From the NCBI GenBank assembly GCA_964383495.1, contig CAYLHG010000006.1:10122-74121 (forward strand): a DNA stretch of 64,000 bases. Direction: 5' to 3'. Numbering within the stretch: the stretch's first letter is position 1; every line of letters starts with the position of its first letter. The notes under the pieces are model-generated. The model searched no databases and was not told the origin of the DNA. It saw only the letters and a program-made list of their open reading frames with translations. This stretch comes from CAWKDC01 sp964383495. Lineage in GTDB: Bacteria > Pseudomonadota > Gammaproteobacteria > JABCZS01. A program made the translations under genes and the position numbers. Positions 22,601-29,609 of this stretch are shown in pieces.

Positions 22601-25600
22601 TTAATTTCTTTAACGCAGCGTCTAAAACCATCGAATTGATAATGATGACCATATTTTTCCCAAGCATCTGAATCTTGGTGCAACAGCGCATCCAGTCCGA
22701 GAGAATCTAGTTTTTTTTGAACATCACCTCTGCAATCGCGTTTGCAAGCCACACCTCGATACTGCGTAATAGATTCATTACCTAACGTATAAGTCATCGT
22801 GCTATGACTATATTCCGCATCAGGGTCATCCCAGTAGCTATATTCATGTACATAAAAATCTTTATATTTATTGTAGCGCACTAACTCTCGGTGCTCAGCG
22901 TCATAAGAAAACTGGGTGACTTCATTTTTAACATCATCTCTATTAAGTCCATAGTCTTTAGGCTCCCACGCTTTATTTGGATTAATAGCAGCACCTAATA
23001 GATTAATTTTTTGATAGAATTTTCTTTCTACGTATTTATCACCATGTTTATCTCTTAAGCTCTCAACAGCACACCCTTCCCCATCAATATGAGCAACAAC
23101 TTCATTACGTTTATTATGAAATGTATATTCAACAATATCCTCAGGAGAATGATTAATATCAGATTTCACCGCTTCAACGCTACTTGGTAAATGCTCTATA
23201 GGATAAAAGACAGGGTTAGCAAAACGCTCAGTTACTTTGATGTTTCCATTTCCATCCCGAGTATAAGCAATAACGCCTCCATTAGGATAAATGGTTAATA
23301 TTTCCAACCCATCTGAATTATAATAATGGTAAGTTATTCTATTATCGGAATCTGATTCTAAATTATTATCATCAATGTATTTCCGAATTTCATTAACTGA
23401 GCATGACGTTTCTATCTTGGAGAGATCTATTTTTTTAGCATATTGGATTTCTCCCTTTATATTCCCTGTAATATCATACATCCTTTCCTTGATATATCCT
23501 TTTGAATTGATAAAGTACCTTACCCTGCCTAAATAATCATAAACATAACGATTAATACGATCATTTTCTACCGTTTTCACTAATGTTATTTTTTCTAACC
23601 CATCTAGCGTTAATTTACTTGCAGTGTCTTTAATTTGCCGCTCAGCGTATTGAATTTTTTTAACAATTTGCCCTCTCTTATTACGGACATACTCTGTAGC
23701 ATATCCATCCTGATCAAACTCAATATTTGGTCTACCAAAGCCATCATATCGAATATATTGAAAACGTCGCTCATCTGTGGGGTGTTCCCATTCCTCAATA
23801 CAATAAAGTCGATTTTGTTGTGTTTTGTGATAAACAGTTGTTTTTAATAATCGCTCAGGCTCTCCATTAATCGACCCACGCTCTTCTTCTTTTGCAATAT
23901 GACCACTACTCGTAAATTCTTTATCAACAACTAATCCAGATGGGAAACATATGGTTGCTTTGCTCCTTCCTCCATCTTGATGTTGAGAAAAATTTGTTAT
24001 CGTTTTATGACCGAAAAAATTCGTTTTCTCTACTCTTCTTCCAACGCCATCATATTGATTTGTTTTATTTTTATTAGAATCATGATTATTACCAATGGCA
24101 ATCACTTGTCCATGTATATCTGTCTCTTGACGCTCAACCCATTCATTTTCTGATACTCCTATTAAAGGACCACCATCTGATCCTAACTCACTATAACATT
24201 TCGTTTCAGACAAATCCCCTCGGCTGTAAGAGTACACAGTAAGATGACTATTCTGCTGCTGTCCAGCTTGTTTAGACCATGCATCCAATACTTCTTTTGT
24301 TGCTGTATCTCCATTAAAAAACGCATTGTATACATATTTCCTAATCAATTCTCTGGCATCATTATAAACATACTCCGTGACCTGACGATCACTAGTCATT
24401 TTATATTTTGGTTGGTAAGGAAATTGCACATCATAAAAATATGAAGTGTCGAGAATATTTCCTTTCCCTATCTGAGTAGTGCTCTCTTTTAAAACCTGAC
24501 CTTTGTCATTGCGCGAATAAGTCATCACTTTTTCAATATCTTGCTCTATCAATCTTTCTTCTTTTTTTAACCAGCCATGAATATCGTACTCATAATCAAT
24601 TTTTGAATCATCGTTACAAGTGTATTTTGACAAATAATTAAATTCGTTATGATATTCGTAGCGGTGAATTATAGAATCCTTTCCTGATGATTGATGATGT
24701 ATAAAAGCATTTAAACGATTATCGCTATACTGAAATCCCCAGCTCTGCCCATCATTAAAATTAATATTAGTTTCACCATTTCGATATTGAAAGAGATAAT
24801 TCTTTTCATCCTCTTTCATGCTGGCAATTCTATTATTCTCATAGACCCATGAAATCGCACAACCATTATCTTCTGTTACACTTTTAATGGATTGGGTCAG
24901 CTCATCGTAAGCATAACGAATATGATAATCTCTTTCTGGAAAACCCGGCTTTTGATAAGTCACTTTATCTAAACGGCCCATCTCATCGTATGCATAAATC
25001 ACATAAGACTGACCCTGCACTGTAATTTTTTCAATACGGCCAGCAACATAAATTATTTCGGCTATTTGCCCTGATGAATTTTTAATACTTTTTAATTTTT
25101 CATTTTCATAATGATATTGAATGCGGCCTGATGCTGCATTTTCAATAGCGATAAGGCGGCCTGTGCTTTCAAAATATTGGCGCTCCCCAGTGGCCACTGT
25201 TTCCATGCAGCATTGATCATTTCCTACTGGCGTTAGCTTTATCTCTCCTTGATTTCCAGCATAGCTCACGTAAAAACCATCCGGATTTTTTTTAAAAACA
25301 ATTTTTGTACCATCAGCATGCGCAATAAATGGATCCCCATTAGCTTGAAAATCCATTGTTGGGGTGTTGCATATCCTCCAAGAGGCATCTTTATCCTGTG
25401 AATTGTAATATCGAGTTAAATGTGTACCTAATCCTAATCCAGATAACGTTAAATCTTCATGTTGAAGATGAAGCTGTCCTGTTTCAACATTGATATAGAT
25501 TTTATCGGTTAAAGTATTTTGAGAGGGGTTATCCAGAACAGGCAAAGTGAGATATTTTTCAGAACTATCGAAAATACCTTTATCTCCGCCAGAAATAAAA

Positions 25601-25608
25601 CTTGGCAT
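10681..25608 (-). CDS. Giant RHS/YD-repeat protein with LysM-like module
   Basis: About 4975 aa from the ATG at 25608, chosen for the AAAGGAG 6-7 nt upstream (an in-frame ATG at 25632 lacks one). The N-terminal ~2500 residues are RHS-type YD repeats (YDEMGRLDKV, YDGFGRPNIEFDQDGY, YDYLGRVRYF), which in known proteins wrap into a beta-cage shell. About 2520-3500 is a different, beta-rich region with Ig/FN3-like units. YD repeats return at about 3500 and 3800-4100. A LysM-like module lies near 4424-4480 (LRDVAKMYCFGHAEAAGWL; ending GAKISIPYG). Then come hydrophobic Gly/Ala helices (about 4516-4580), a proline-rich linker (about 4719-4743) and a helical C-terminus. No N-terminal signal peptide; the canonical RHS core-terminating DPxG box was not found. 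Likely a polymorphic-toxin or insecticidal-complex-like surface or secreted protein. Function unproven. Confidence 0.9.
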   Translation of the reverse strand: MPSFISGGDKGIFDSSEKYLTLPVLDNPSQNTLTDKIYINVETGQLHLQHEDLTLSGLGLGTHLTRYYNSQDKDASWRICNTPTMDFQANGDPFIAHADGTKIVFKKNPDGFYVSYAGNQGEIKLTPVGNDQCCMETVATGERQYFESTGRLIAIENAASGRIQYHYENEKLKSIKNSSGQIAEIIYVAGRIEKITVQGQSYVIYAYDEMGRLDKVTYQKPGFPERDYHIRYAYDELTQSIKSVTEDNGCAISWVYENNRIASMKEDEKNYLFQYRNGETNINFNDGQSWGFQYSDNRLNAFIHHQSSGKDSIIHRYEYHNEFNYLSKYTCNDDSKIDYEYDIHGWLKKEERLIEQDIEKVMTYSRNDKGQVLKESTTQIGKGNILDTSYFYDVQFPYQPKYKMTSDRQVTEYVYNDARELIRKYVYNAFFNGDTATKEVLDAWSKQAGQQQNSHLTVYSYSRGDLSETKCYSELGSDGGPLIGVSENEWVERQETDIHGQVIAIGNNHDSNKNKTNQYDGVGRRVEKTNFFGHKTITNFSQHQDGGRSKATICFPSGLVVDKEFTSSGHIAKEEERGSINGEPERLLKTTVYHKTQQNRLYCIEEWEHPTDERRFQYIRYDGFGRPNIEFDQDGYATEYVRNKRGQIVKKIQYAERQIKDTASKLTLDGLEKITLVKTVENDRINRYVYDYLGRVRYFINSKGYIKERMYDITGNIKGEIQYAKKIDLSKIETSCSVNEIRKYIDDNNLESDSDNRITYHYYNSDGLEILTIYPNGGVIAYTRDGNGNIKVTERFANPVFYPIEHLPSSVEAVKSDINHSPEDIVEYTFHNKRNEVVAHIDGEGCAVESLRDKHGDKYVERKFYQKINLLGAAINPNKAWEPKDYGLNRDDVKNEVTQFSYDAEHRELVRYNKYKDFYVHEYSYWDDPDAEYSHSTMTYTLGNESITQYRGVACKRDCRGDVQKKLDSLGLDALLHQDSDAWEKYGHHYQFDGFRRCVKEINNQGHETQLIYNKRGDEKFRVNAEGEVKERAFNAFREVTEESIYLNRMHPGGNIDDFIQRCLTKGTMYQYYDTEGKVSKKIDEDGYVFYFEHNEFNEKSREVVSLYNDRWLIKAIDYHKMGNVKKESQTAYKNNNGEIGEVIESRIQIEKYYDTFSRVTKEIYGEKEKIFNFYDKKENKTHIRKKYPNIENKTMGEDIDYDAFNREIRREVFNSLHNMEEKHIHTTAYDANRHSKTIVSEGGGRKNIKTVLKNGFDEIIEEEFGDSQFNENRYNAEGKVLRKIKNNKECEEIHQYNTLGLVEKSINKNGTEIKFEYDKARRQIREKIWNTLQNPVAPYQFYEIINVWSVGSFLLEEHNLECKSEEEKRLVQLTMHKYSLRGDKRKTIEDAIESGIQRTTDYTHDILSNILNETISSPHRGVERVAHHEVDNFGRISNIIIDPNGLNIKIGKVLDKNNSVVKEVDGMGGETHHIYEDDNHSILTIRPSGVVIVKYYDIHKHVKKEVHFSKKFTKDQIVEVVTQNKTIDEVTEMLGGESLAKVSVNIYSADKHLMREERSLLYPVEYHRNNAGQELRRVQHEQEIMKVNDKYGHLAYEIDSLNYITRYIHDKSGNCLFEIRYANSLSERKRYTVEELDAIISKIGSEHDRFTYRAYDMMHREQFLLNAEGTLTVTQYNVMDNVTGKRVHDEKYLIPVGFTLKNYQALLMWADFDGNPVALGKWSQENSVPQIDHVRKNIFDGLGRMIISEDSLGSLNKFEYNLLDHVTKEVNRLGGITDHKYDRGGRISETSEPEREVTDIDSGTGEVLSQKNHRPKIIYRHNNNDKLIEKTEAAKTTQERKTFYEYDEDNNQKKEILHQVSIYQPQFDLNPNNMSERVESLVDLETESKFDAFSNVACRKTADGAESFDFYDFQNRLILSVDAELYVTKYIYDGYGNKYHIVRYSNSLDISARQSLHDGVSVEFVENEFLKKDEENDRFLTIDFDLLNRKIKLKEPPELYFDSNAKDAEDQYFEHGKETLLFYNSNSEIILKRLLMNPYENRYLDEYQYYNRIGTVIAQINPGLFLTVYGNISLQGEWRHKTEYSNALLPVQIELNKFSLSSLPVIDSKKDRVYLRELNGEGWVCQETECDLSVYYVDDSNEYDIHIGQQQSNKIKKIEHDAEGNEVMIQTGIVSGKPRTVCQFYNYASHQIFRLDAVRTVKLGDGIDQEGAPLTCFGYDVLNREVMVERKDMAIVLQGSTHQERQQYLISLIKQHQGAVIRDTVAFGKHDQPLMRFESNGLKTNMSYNAVKKLIKEWLNNRYYTLVQNTPELKEEQHTTLYDYSLRGYQSFERKYDRNSVTERYARNNSFGEVESEGVLYNGDLKPYIIAHSDEQNFVASDDKTYYFRNRSGMIVKSNSEDGVWKIFRVNPAGNVTAKITSQIHQLSQSKFTPKYIANCPKNDFQYTEYQNDNLGRTIKTKLPQFSQNKNPLFSTVFVGEPEAENKRNVFGNYAAIWQKPTSFNAKSRFKLKLKDSDPKYWKEYPVIVHENEMGVNLSGLVTDLYDYQIDFFHLTDIIENNEVPYASGKDVLAVVNQNQFGSKHLVCAMRSNTKMVVAGKTKDNKEGEITGLEIIHDIDPPAYVGVTLGQGEIYEANLDNLPSGTYKVRRADITKPVGDVFYPIFANDMTVLNSNTDYSAVYTEVSIEATVVVEEIYSIETDEGMRAPGDKDPLANMNHVYAYFMRIELSVMGSPDQNGSAQTFSLDVKYQSGNTETVRGRIERGKTVITDIEEKVYEERSSIKIYEEKIPIEDANDPNKIRSRVDYPSAIQNLSVKMFSAENTLSLLRSINYLKVFDADPNSTIIQLPNRPEMMSRSNIKPKKYLHVNLSLLKKEKNEKHVALKIGDKTIAADSVDGNYECFDLTELPPGPITCQYMGSSDEIHEEKQRHSNEKTYIDTRSETVKVQEASFSVTENMFLSLTPFVTLAKISQHAYGPFGSKKYNYIHMISVANKLPAEIYQDGEKLEYFIDYIDSDNRHASRLLYPNSGSNSSASFYAVMSNDDMLRPFKEYLPQFPIYDILPRFFGMYNPPIRGALVDSRVSGAHLDSLPYPSVIKNLRITNETRNMLLYNGMPYESMLTFVVTVNGFPAPNDAHPDYKKYFDYPDLMYYFNTDPSLTPDIVSMKVYYDEQYCGPAAINRLSGNLYAYSVDLRHFGIVDKSRLSFQFMSPHVINNYLVENPEFYVRSSIFTHLTVSEIPVRVSFLGSQSMYIRKWSEYEVLGMFGKKTYTEWAGENKVTSEVYVTSPFLEGEKRVTFKYILKSMTGKTAIYKSNYAYVKGYQQTYSQTVDSPKIQDINTPAQLLPYPQGVIEYEMAININGQWVVVYSSKPNDSYYYLLIKPLPVETDRIELHLQSQLENDQQHWKMVNSSQIKCQKGGVALLDATSLPIAQYQYRVRAFRADNSVIDLTTVAPGGVVDAQGYAYGKFVIAHTFGRIVQVPAPEPVELIAPIVEAAYDFKDNVILEKDAKGRETRYEYNKKDIRVRTIHPMTKVIKPDPDARLETFSDERFTRSNERFKMDQERFYLTKMFPSVNITFHQSKKCPSVRVTVCGLPAYAKSALDKSAQPFFDGFHVYVQCCIEDSNGTKEAVLISRKFLLNDLEYMDSSNSYKIDAIFINDEKKDFPKLKQDSNLHVEKIWVDGSHLSLRGTSILVKLFSLENEELIETEDTYGYDYVNKHQKTFLLAKPKKEGSKLTQIRLNNGTLHIPMSRNQGGIYIGKVPLDSPELMMDSKIEYQAESFRENNHIDTKIPVEIVENVSPIQEVYPNEFGEVVGERDANEHLHAFKRNGAGKIVTEFFPDNTKQISRQDIFGYDVWRLDPRGIEYRMTNNPQGVTTRLERGKNGDYATDIFFLDYHNHVVMHTDADGGRYLSRYNIHQQATHSVNPDNIQIIKLFDINGNVLFEKFDDNTNNLYYRNTFGHMVKNKDRGNVIFNHQYNFAMLPIESRSESQVGRNNAYYREGQRLPIFRMSHRYYSSNQLYMTYTQPYMEDNSSISLDKAIMLYRYNENSMNINERFWLNGVTLKDMVIDYSTLNRISFVADIDYKLSYYEDKAGNIRAIDFKSTDPSNPGELLDDVMLWYTFSPMNKVKKARHLRDPQGMLYESSRYRSSVAEYYQGNMASQRYFDEDRNAWITDNFHYGNQGYVSLITHSDDRETSLTHSKKGVLKNKITYLKTDLRIKLESTTVTCTPAGSLLTQQYAEGNGNSVKINKIFDLLQNLNGSRDGAGTLKRSQQEIYPHTADNGDPVKRITNSLAYDHVQFSVLTESKINLTTFFHDEEKSSTNYTQIYHTEYGTARKKVDGNDPARTAYYYAMPNKEVVYREEGNVNDPPNAKEVARTSTHQGRIIAQYERKKDEAMGRWEVESVNLPFSDNPFASQPLIVEITKENTTLRDVAKMYCFGHAEAAGWLQQQNPQYTVDEKLPIGAKISIPYGEKSQNHSYAAQLGNTVPSIAPYYVKIPKQPPSWKVFLPLAIGTVVTLIVAPQLSKLMGSKLLGAIAAGAAASAAGNLSAQAVANIVGIANSIDWEQLTASTVIGAMTAGISNAGYGLKGASDASKTLTAMHQAAMLNLAEQSYLLVTGQQSQFNWQGLVASTVMSATRSQMPNSLKEKKNLAEITEIMINQVLEEEVRSMVEGNAFRGSNIFAGAAKQIALYGVVKTTTSAMLLFSKSRQQPKMPQPPSLPKAPAENVPLRATRRKEEEIEAPSFELEQAALAQAKSQGASPAELKTLQKQMINKKYEQFLEQMIKPLMSKNDLSLEKRQQVSRQWMNLFAEYTAQFVHISQMTYLLPTQNRTVDGKSAAKDMMMEALDQRLTALDKVKGLEGTGKYFKSVTRKVDTTYKFGERMMDEDYMDSSTTSRVYCATTGVVADIVIDKGLHFLATRMASATVVGLLATETMNVAAAPFISDIAEFGGDKSQEICHKIFK

Positions 25609-25767
25609 ACACTTCTCCTTTATCATGATCACATGAATATCACAGAGGATTCTACTATTAATATTTTCGAAATGTAAACTTTAGTTATTGTACACGCGCT
25701 ATCCCTAATTTTTGAATTCAGCAAACCTTCCCATGAAAAAGCTCCTCAACTCAGCTAAACTTACATT

Positions 25768-27060
25768 ATGAACACCACACAACGCCATACAGCATCACAA
25801 AAAACACAGATGCATGTTCACCTCTCGCATGCGCTTCGCCTTATGGCGCTTTCTCAAATTGAATTACAAGCCCTCATCGAGGAGACCCTCAACGAAAATC
25901 TCTTGCTTAGTCAAGAGGTTAGCGACTCCTCCTACCCTACCCCTGTTACCGCCAACGTACGGGAACCTGCCGTTTACACTGAGCCCTCGACTCTTTTTTC
26001 TATCCAAAACCCTACTTCCTTGCGTGATAAGCTTATGTGGCAATGCGACCTTGCTCACTTAACGTCAGAGGAGTATGAAGTTGCGCATGTCCTGATCGAT
26101 GCCATTGATGATAATGGCTATCTCCTTGCCCCCCTAGACAGCTTATTTGATAAAAAGCAGTATTCCAAGCGCTTGAATACATTAATATTGAATGCTTTAA
26201 ATACCATTCAAACCTTTGAACCTGTGGGAGTTGGCGCTCGCAATCTAAAAGAATGTCTCTTGATTCAGCTTCAAGCCCTACCGAATCAGGATGAAACCAC
26301 CCGGCTGGCTCATGAACTGGTTCAACATCACCTAGAACACCTTCATAAACCCCAACCCCTCGCTAAAAAAGTAAATGCTTCCTCCAAAGACATTGAAAAA
26401 GCACTTGGCTTAATTCAAAGTTTAGATCCAAAGCCAGGCCGCCAAGAAGCTGATTATTTCACCGATCTAGTAATGCCAGATCTCAAACTTGATTTTCATG
26501 ATGGCAGGCCTAACGTGACCCTCATCCCCTATCCTCATTACGCTTTGAAAATCCATGAGCCCTATGCAGAACCTGCCAAAACACATCCTACATTGGCTCA
26601 AACATTACAAATGGCCAAACAATTTATTGAACAATTGAAAATGCGCCACCAAACATTGCTAGAAGTCGGGCGCGCTATCATTGCGATTCAAAAGGATTTT
26701 TTTACCGAAGGCACACTCATGCTCAAGCCTCTTACCTTACAAACATTGGCCAATGAGCTGGGGTACCACCCTTCCACATTGTCTCGGGTTACAACCCAAA
26801 AATATATAGATACCCCTCGCGGCATTTTCGAGCTAAAATACTTCTTTAGTGGCAGTATTAAGTCTGATGAAAAACACTGGGCTTCTACTGCAATTAAGGC
26901 TATCATTGAAGAGTTGGTAAACACAGAAAACCGCGAGCACCCTTTAACAGATGATGCTCTTACTGACCTGCTTCACGCACGAGGCGTTAACATTGCGCGC
27001 CGTACTGTTACAAAATATCGTGAGGCATTACGCATCCCCTCTTGTGTTTATCGTAAATAA
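25768..27060 (+). CDS. rpoN: RNA polymerase sigma-54 factor
   Basis: Alternative sigma factor that needs AAA+ activators and reads -24/-12 promoters. 430 aa, shorter than the ~477 of E. coli, mainly because the acidic region II is abbreviated. Region I has the expected Gln/Leu-rich pattern (ALRLMALSQIELQALIEETLNENLLL is split across residues 22-47). The core-binding domain and the helix-turn-helix (TLQTLANELGYHPSTLSRV) follow, and the protein ends with the RpoN box (ARRTVTKYREALRIP). It is divergent from the giant RHS gene. Downstream are hpf, ptsN, hprK, rapZ and an EIIA gene in the order usual for gammaproteobacteria. The ribosome-binding site is weak. Confidence 0.97.
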   Translation: MNTTQRHTASQKTQMHVHLSHALRLMALSQIELQALIEETLNENLLLSQEVSDSSYPTPVTANVREPAVYTEPSTLFSIQNPTSLRDKLMWQCDLAHLTSEEYEVAHVLIDAIDDNGYLLAPLDSLFDKKQYSKRLNTLILNALNTIQTFEPVGVGARNLKECLLIQLQALPNQDETTRLAHELVQHHLEHLHKPQPLAKKVNASSKDIEKALGLIQSLDPKPGRQEADYFTDLVMPDLKLDFHDGRPNVTLIPYPHYALKIHEPYAEPAKTHPTLAQTLQMAKQFIEQLKMRHQTLLEVGRAIIAIQKDFFTEGTLMLKPLTLQTLANELGYHPSTLSRVTTQKYIDTPRGIFELKYFFSGSIKSDEKHWASTAIKAIIEELVNTENREHPLTDDALTDLLHARGVNIARRTVTKYREALRIPSCVYRK

Positions 27061-27071
27061 GGAGTTAATAA

Positions 27072-27386
27072 ATGAATATTACTATCAGCGGCCAACATAT
27101 TGAAGTGACTGATGCACTCAAACACGCGGTAGAAGAAAAGTTTGCTAAGCTTGAAAAAGTGTTACAAAAAATCACCCAAGTTCACGTGGTGCTGCATGTT
27201 TCTAAAAATGAACATAAAGCAGAAGCTACGGTGAATCATAAAGGCGGGCAATTACGCGCATCTGCAGTAACAGAAGACATGTATGCCACCATTCAAGAAT
27301 TAGCAGAGAAACTAGAGCGCCAAGCAGTGAAATTTAAAGAAAAATTACATGACCACGGACATGGTCGCGAAGAAGATCAGGAGTAA
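27072..27386 (+). CDS. hpf: Ribosome hibernation promoting factor (short form)
   Basis: Binds the 30S decoding centre of idle ribosomes and promotes 100S dimer formation in stationary phase. 104 aa, the short HPF/YfiA type without the C-terminal dimerisation domain of long HPF. Family features: MNITISGQHIEVTDALK start and the basic helix AEKLERQAVKFKEKLHDH. AAGGAG lies 8 nt before the ATG, just 11 nt after the rpoN stop, so it belongs to the rpoN operon. Confidence 0.95.
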   Translation: MNITISGQHIEVTDALKHAVEEKFAKLEKVLQKITQVHVVLHVSKNEHKAEATVNHKGGQLRASAVTEDMYATIQELAEKLERQAVKFKEKLHDHGHGREEDQE

Positions 27387-27394
27387 AGGAACGC

Positions 27395-27847
27395 ATGCTA
27401 CTCAAAGATGTTTTAGCGTTATCACGAGTGGAAATTAATAACGCCATCTCAGCGAAAAAGCGGTTGTTAGAGCATGTTGCCACACTTTGCGCCCCTACTG
27501 CTTCAGGAGATTTATTTTTTGAAGCTTTAATTGAGCGTGAAAAGTTAGGTAGTACTTCATTGGGACATGGCGTTGCTCTACCCCATGCACGTGTTGCTCA
27601 TCTTACGCAACCTGTCGCTATGTTCATACGATTAAAACAGCCAATTCAGTACGACAGCCATGACGGAGAGGCAGTAGACTTAGTATTCGGCTTGTTTGTT
27701 CCGCAACACGAAAATGCTGCACATTTACAATTATTATCTCAAGTAGCTACTTGTTTGAATGAAGAATCTGTACGCACTGCATTACGACACGCCAAAACCC
27801 CTGATGAACTATGGACTATTCTCACATGCACCACAGCATCACACTAA
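27395..27847 (+). CDS. ptsN: PTS nitrogen-regulatory protein EIIA(Ntr)
   Basis: Phosphorylatable regulator of the nitrogen PTS; in related bacteria it modulates potassium transport and sigma54-linked genes. 150 aa with the phospho-acceptor histidine at about residue 64 in GHGVALPHARV. It is the third gene of the rpoN operon, 8 nt after hpf, with AAAGGA before the ATG. Its 3' end overlaps the next frame (hprK). No ptsP or ptsH (the phosphate donors) is in this window. Confidence 0.96.
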   Translation: MLLKDVLALSRVEINNAISAKKRLLEHVATLCAPTASGDLFFEALIEREKLGSTSLGHGVALPHARVAHLTQPVAMFIRLKQPIQYDSHDGEAVDLVFGLFVPQHENAAHLQLLSQVATCLNEESVRTALRHAKTPDELWTILTCTTASH

Positions 27848-28761
27848 GTGAACTTTACCGGACACACAAAGCTAACCTTGCGTTAGATTGGAAATACGGG
27901 CAAGAATTTTCAGAAAAAGCATTGTGCGAATTACATGATGGCGATAAAACCACCGTAGGCTTTTTAAATTTCGTGCATCCTGCACATATTGTGATTCTGG
28001 GAACACAAGAGTTTCACTATTTAGCAAATTTAGATGTTGAAGCGTATAATCAAGCTATTGAGCGTTTATTTGTCACTCATCCTATTTTGTTATTGATCTG
28101 CGAAGATCAAGAGCCGACAGCAGAAATGTTGCAACAAGCACAACTACTACAAACACCCATTTGGCAAACACATTTACATGCTGCGGCTGTATTAAATCAT
28201 TTATCACATTTTTTATCCATGGTATTAGCTCCTAGCACTAATATTCATGGTGTATTTATGGAAGTATTTGACCTGGGCGTGTTATTAACAGGTGAAAGCG
28301 GCGTGGGTAAAAGTGAATTAGCGTTAGAGTTAATTAACCGCGGGCATCGATTGATTGCGGATGACTCTCCTGTTTTTTCTCGCGATGCACCTGACTCTTT
28401 AACCGGCCGCTCCCCTGAATTACTCAAAGATTTTTTAGAAGTACGAGGCTTAGGCATTTTAAATGTACGCGCCATGTTTGGGAACACCGCTGTAAAAGAT
28501 TGCAAAAAATTAAATCTTATTGTTCATATTGTCAATATTGCTGATCCTGTGGTTGCTAAAATTGACAGGCTAGAAGGCATGCACCGCACACGTGAAATTT
28601 TAGGTGTTGATATTCCTGAGGTCACAGTCCCCGCAGGGCCAGGACGTAGTTTATCTGTGCTAGTAGAAGCATGCGTGCACAATCAAGTGTTACGTAAAAG
28701 CGGATATCAAGCAAGTGACATTTTTGCTAATCGCCAACGGAGTGAGATGGGAAACGCATGA
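27826..28761 (+). CDS. hprK: HPr kinase/phosphorylase
   Basis: Bifunctional enzyme that phosphorylates, and by phosphorolysis dephosphorylates, HPr on its regulatory serine. 311 aa from the ATG at 27826, which begins MHHSITLSELYRTHK and aligns with the family N-terminus; an ATG at 27811 would add five residues and no ribosome-binding site is clear for either. Walker A is LLTGESGVGKSELALEL, followed by GHRLIADD and the family hallmark EVRGLGILNVRAMFG; the catalytic His is in NIHGVFMEVF. Absent from E. coli but common in other proteobacteria, including Legionellales. It overlaps ptsN by about 22 nt and rapZ by 4 nt. Confidence 0.95.
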   Translation: MHHSITLSELYRTHKANLALDWKYGQEFSEKALCELHDGDKTTVGFLNFVHPAHIVILGTQEFHYLANLDVEAYNQAIERLFVTHPILLLICEDQEPTAEMLQQAQLLQTPIWQTHLHAAAVLNHLSHFLSMVLAPSTNIHGVFMEVFDLGVLLTGESGVGKSELALELINRGHRLIADDSPVFSRDAPDSLTGRSPELLKDFLEVRGLGILNVRAMFGNTAVKDCKKLNLIVHIVNIADPVVAKIDRLEGMHRTREILGVDIPEVTVPAGPGRSLSVLVEACVHNQVLRKSGYQASDIFANRQRSEMGNA

Positions 28762-29609
28762 AACTAATCATTGTCAGCGGCCGATCTGGCTCGGGTAAAA
28801 GTATTTTATTGCGACACTTAGAAGATTTAGGTTATTACGTTGTTGATAATTTACCTTTTTCGTTATTGCCACAATTATTAGACACTTTAGCTAAAACACA
28901 CAATACTATCGCAGTAAGTTTAGATAGCCGAAATTTACCAGAACACGCGCAAGAAACAGAAGCATTACTTCGCGAAATGGATAAAACACCTTTTAGTGTT
29001 GATATTATTTATTTAGATGCAAATGATTCTACGTTGCTTAAACGTTATAGCGAATCACGACGCAAACATCCATTGAGTAACGCCACTGTATCTCTACAGG
29101 AAGCCATTGCAAAAGAAAGAGCACTGCTTGACCCTATCGTCAATAAAGCAGATTTAATGATAGATACGCACTCACTTCGCGCACAAGATTTAATGAATAT
29201 TTTACGTGAGCGCGTCTTACCACGTGATGCACATTCGCTATCATTGCTTTTTCAATCTTTTGGCTATAAATACGGCATACCACGTGATGCAGATTATGTT
29301 TTTGATATCCGATCATTGCCCAACCCCTATTGGGAAGCAACGCTACGCCCTTTAACTGGTTTAGATAAACCAGTTGTTGATTTTTTAACACAGTATGATA
29401 GCGTTAAAGATATGGAGCAATCGATCACTGCGTTTTTAGAAAAATTCATTCCTACCTTTGAAGCTGATCGTCGCAGTTATTTAACAGTAGCGATAGGCTG
29501 CACCGGCGGACAACATCGGTCAGTATATATGGTAGAAAAACTAGCTGAACATTTTCGAAAATCGTATCCCAGTGTACAAGTTCGTCATCGTGAGGTGAAA
29601 TCATTGTAG
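28758..29609 (+). CDS. rapZ: RNase adapter protein RapZ (P-loop nucleotide-binding)
   Basis: In E. coli RapZ senses glucosamine-6-phosphate and guides RNase E to the small RNA GlmZ; in other bacteria it is a nucleotide-binding protein of the YvcJ type. 283 aa, normal length. Walker A is VSGRSGSGKSILLRHL at residues 5-20, followed by YYVVDNLPFSLLPQLL. The C-terminal domain has FDIRSLPNPYWE and the conserved AIGCTGGQHRSVYM segment. Its ATG overlaps the hprK stop (ATGA). Confidence 0.96.
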   Translation: MKLIIVSGRSGSGKSILLRHLEDLGYYVVDNLPFSLLPQLLDTLAKTHNTIAVSLDSRNLPEHAQETEALLREMDKTPFSVDIIYLDANDSTLLKRYSESRRKHPLSNATVSLQEAIAKERALLDPIVNKADLMIDTHSLRAQDLMNILRERVLPRDAHSLSLLFQSFGYKYGIPRDADYVFDIRSLPNPYWEATLRPLTGLDKPVVDFLTQYDSVKDMEQSITAFLEKFIPTFEADRRSYLTVAIGCTGGQHRSVYMVEKLAEHFRKSYPSVQVRHREVKSL

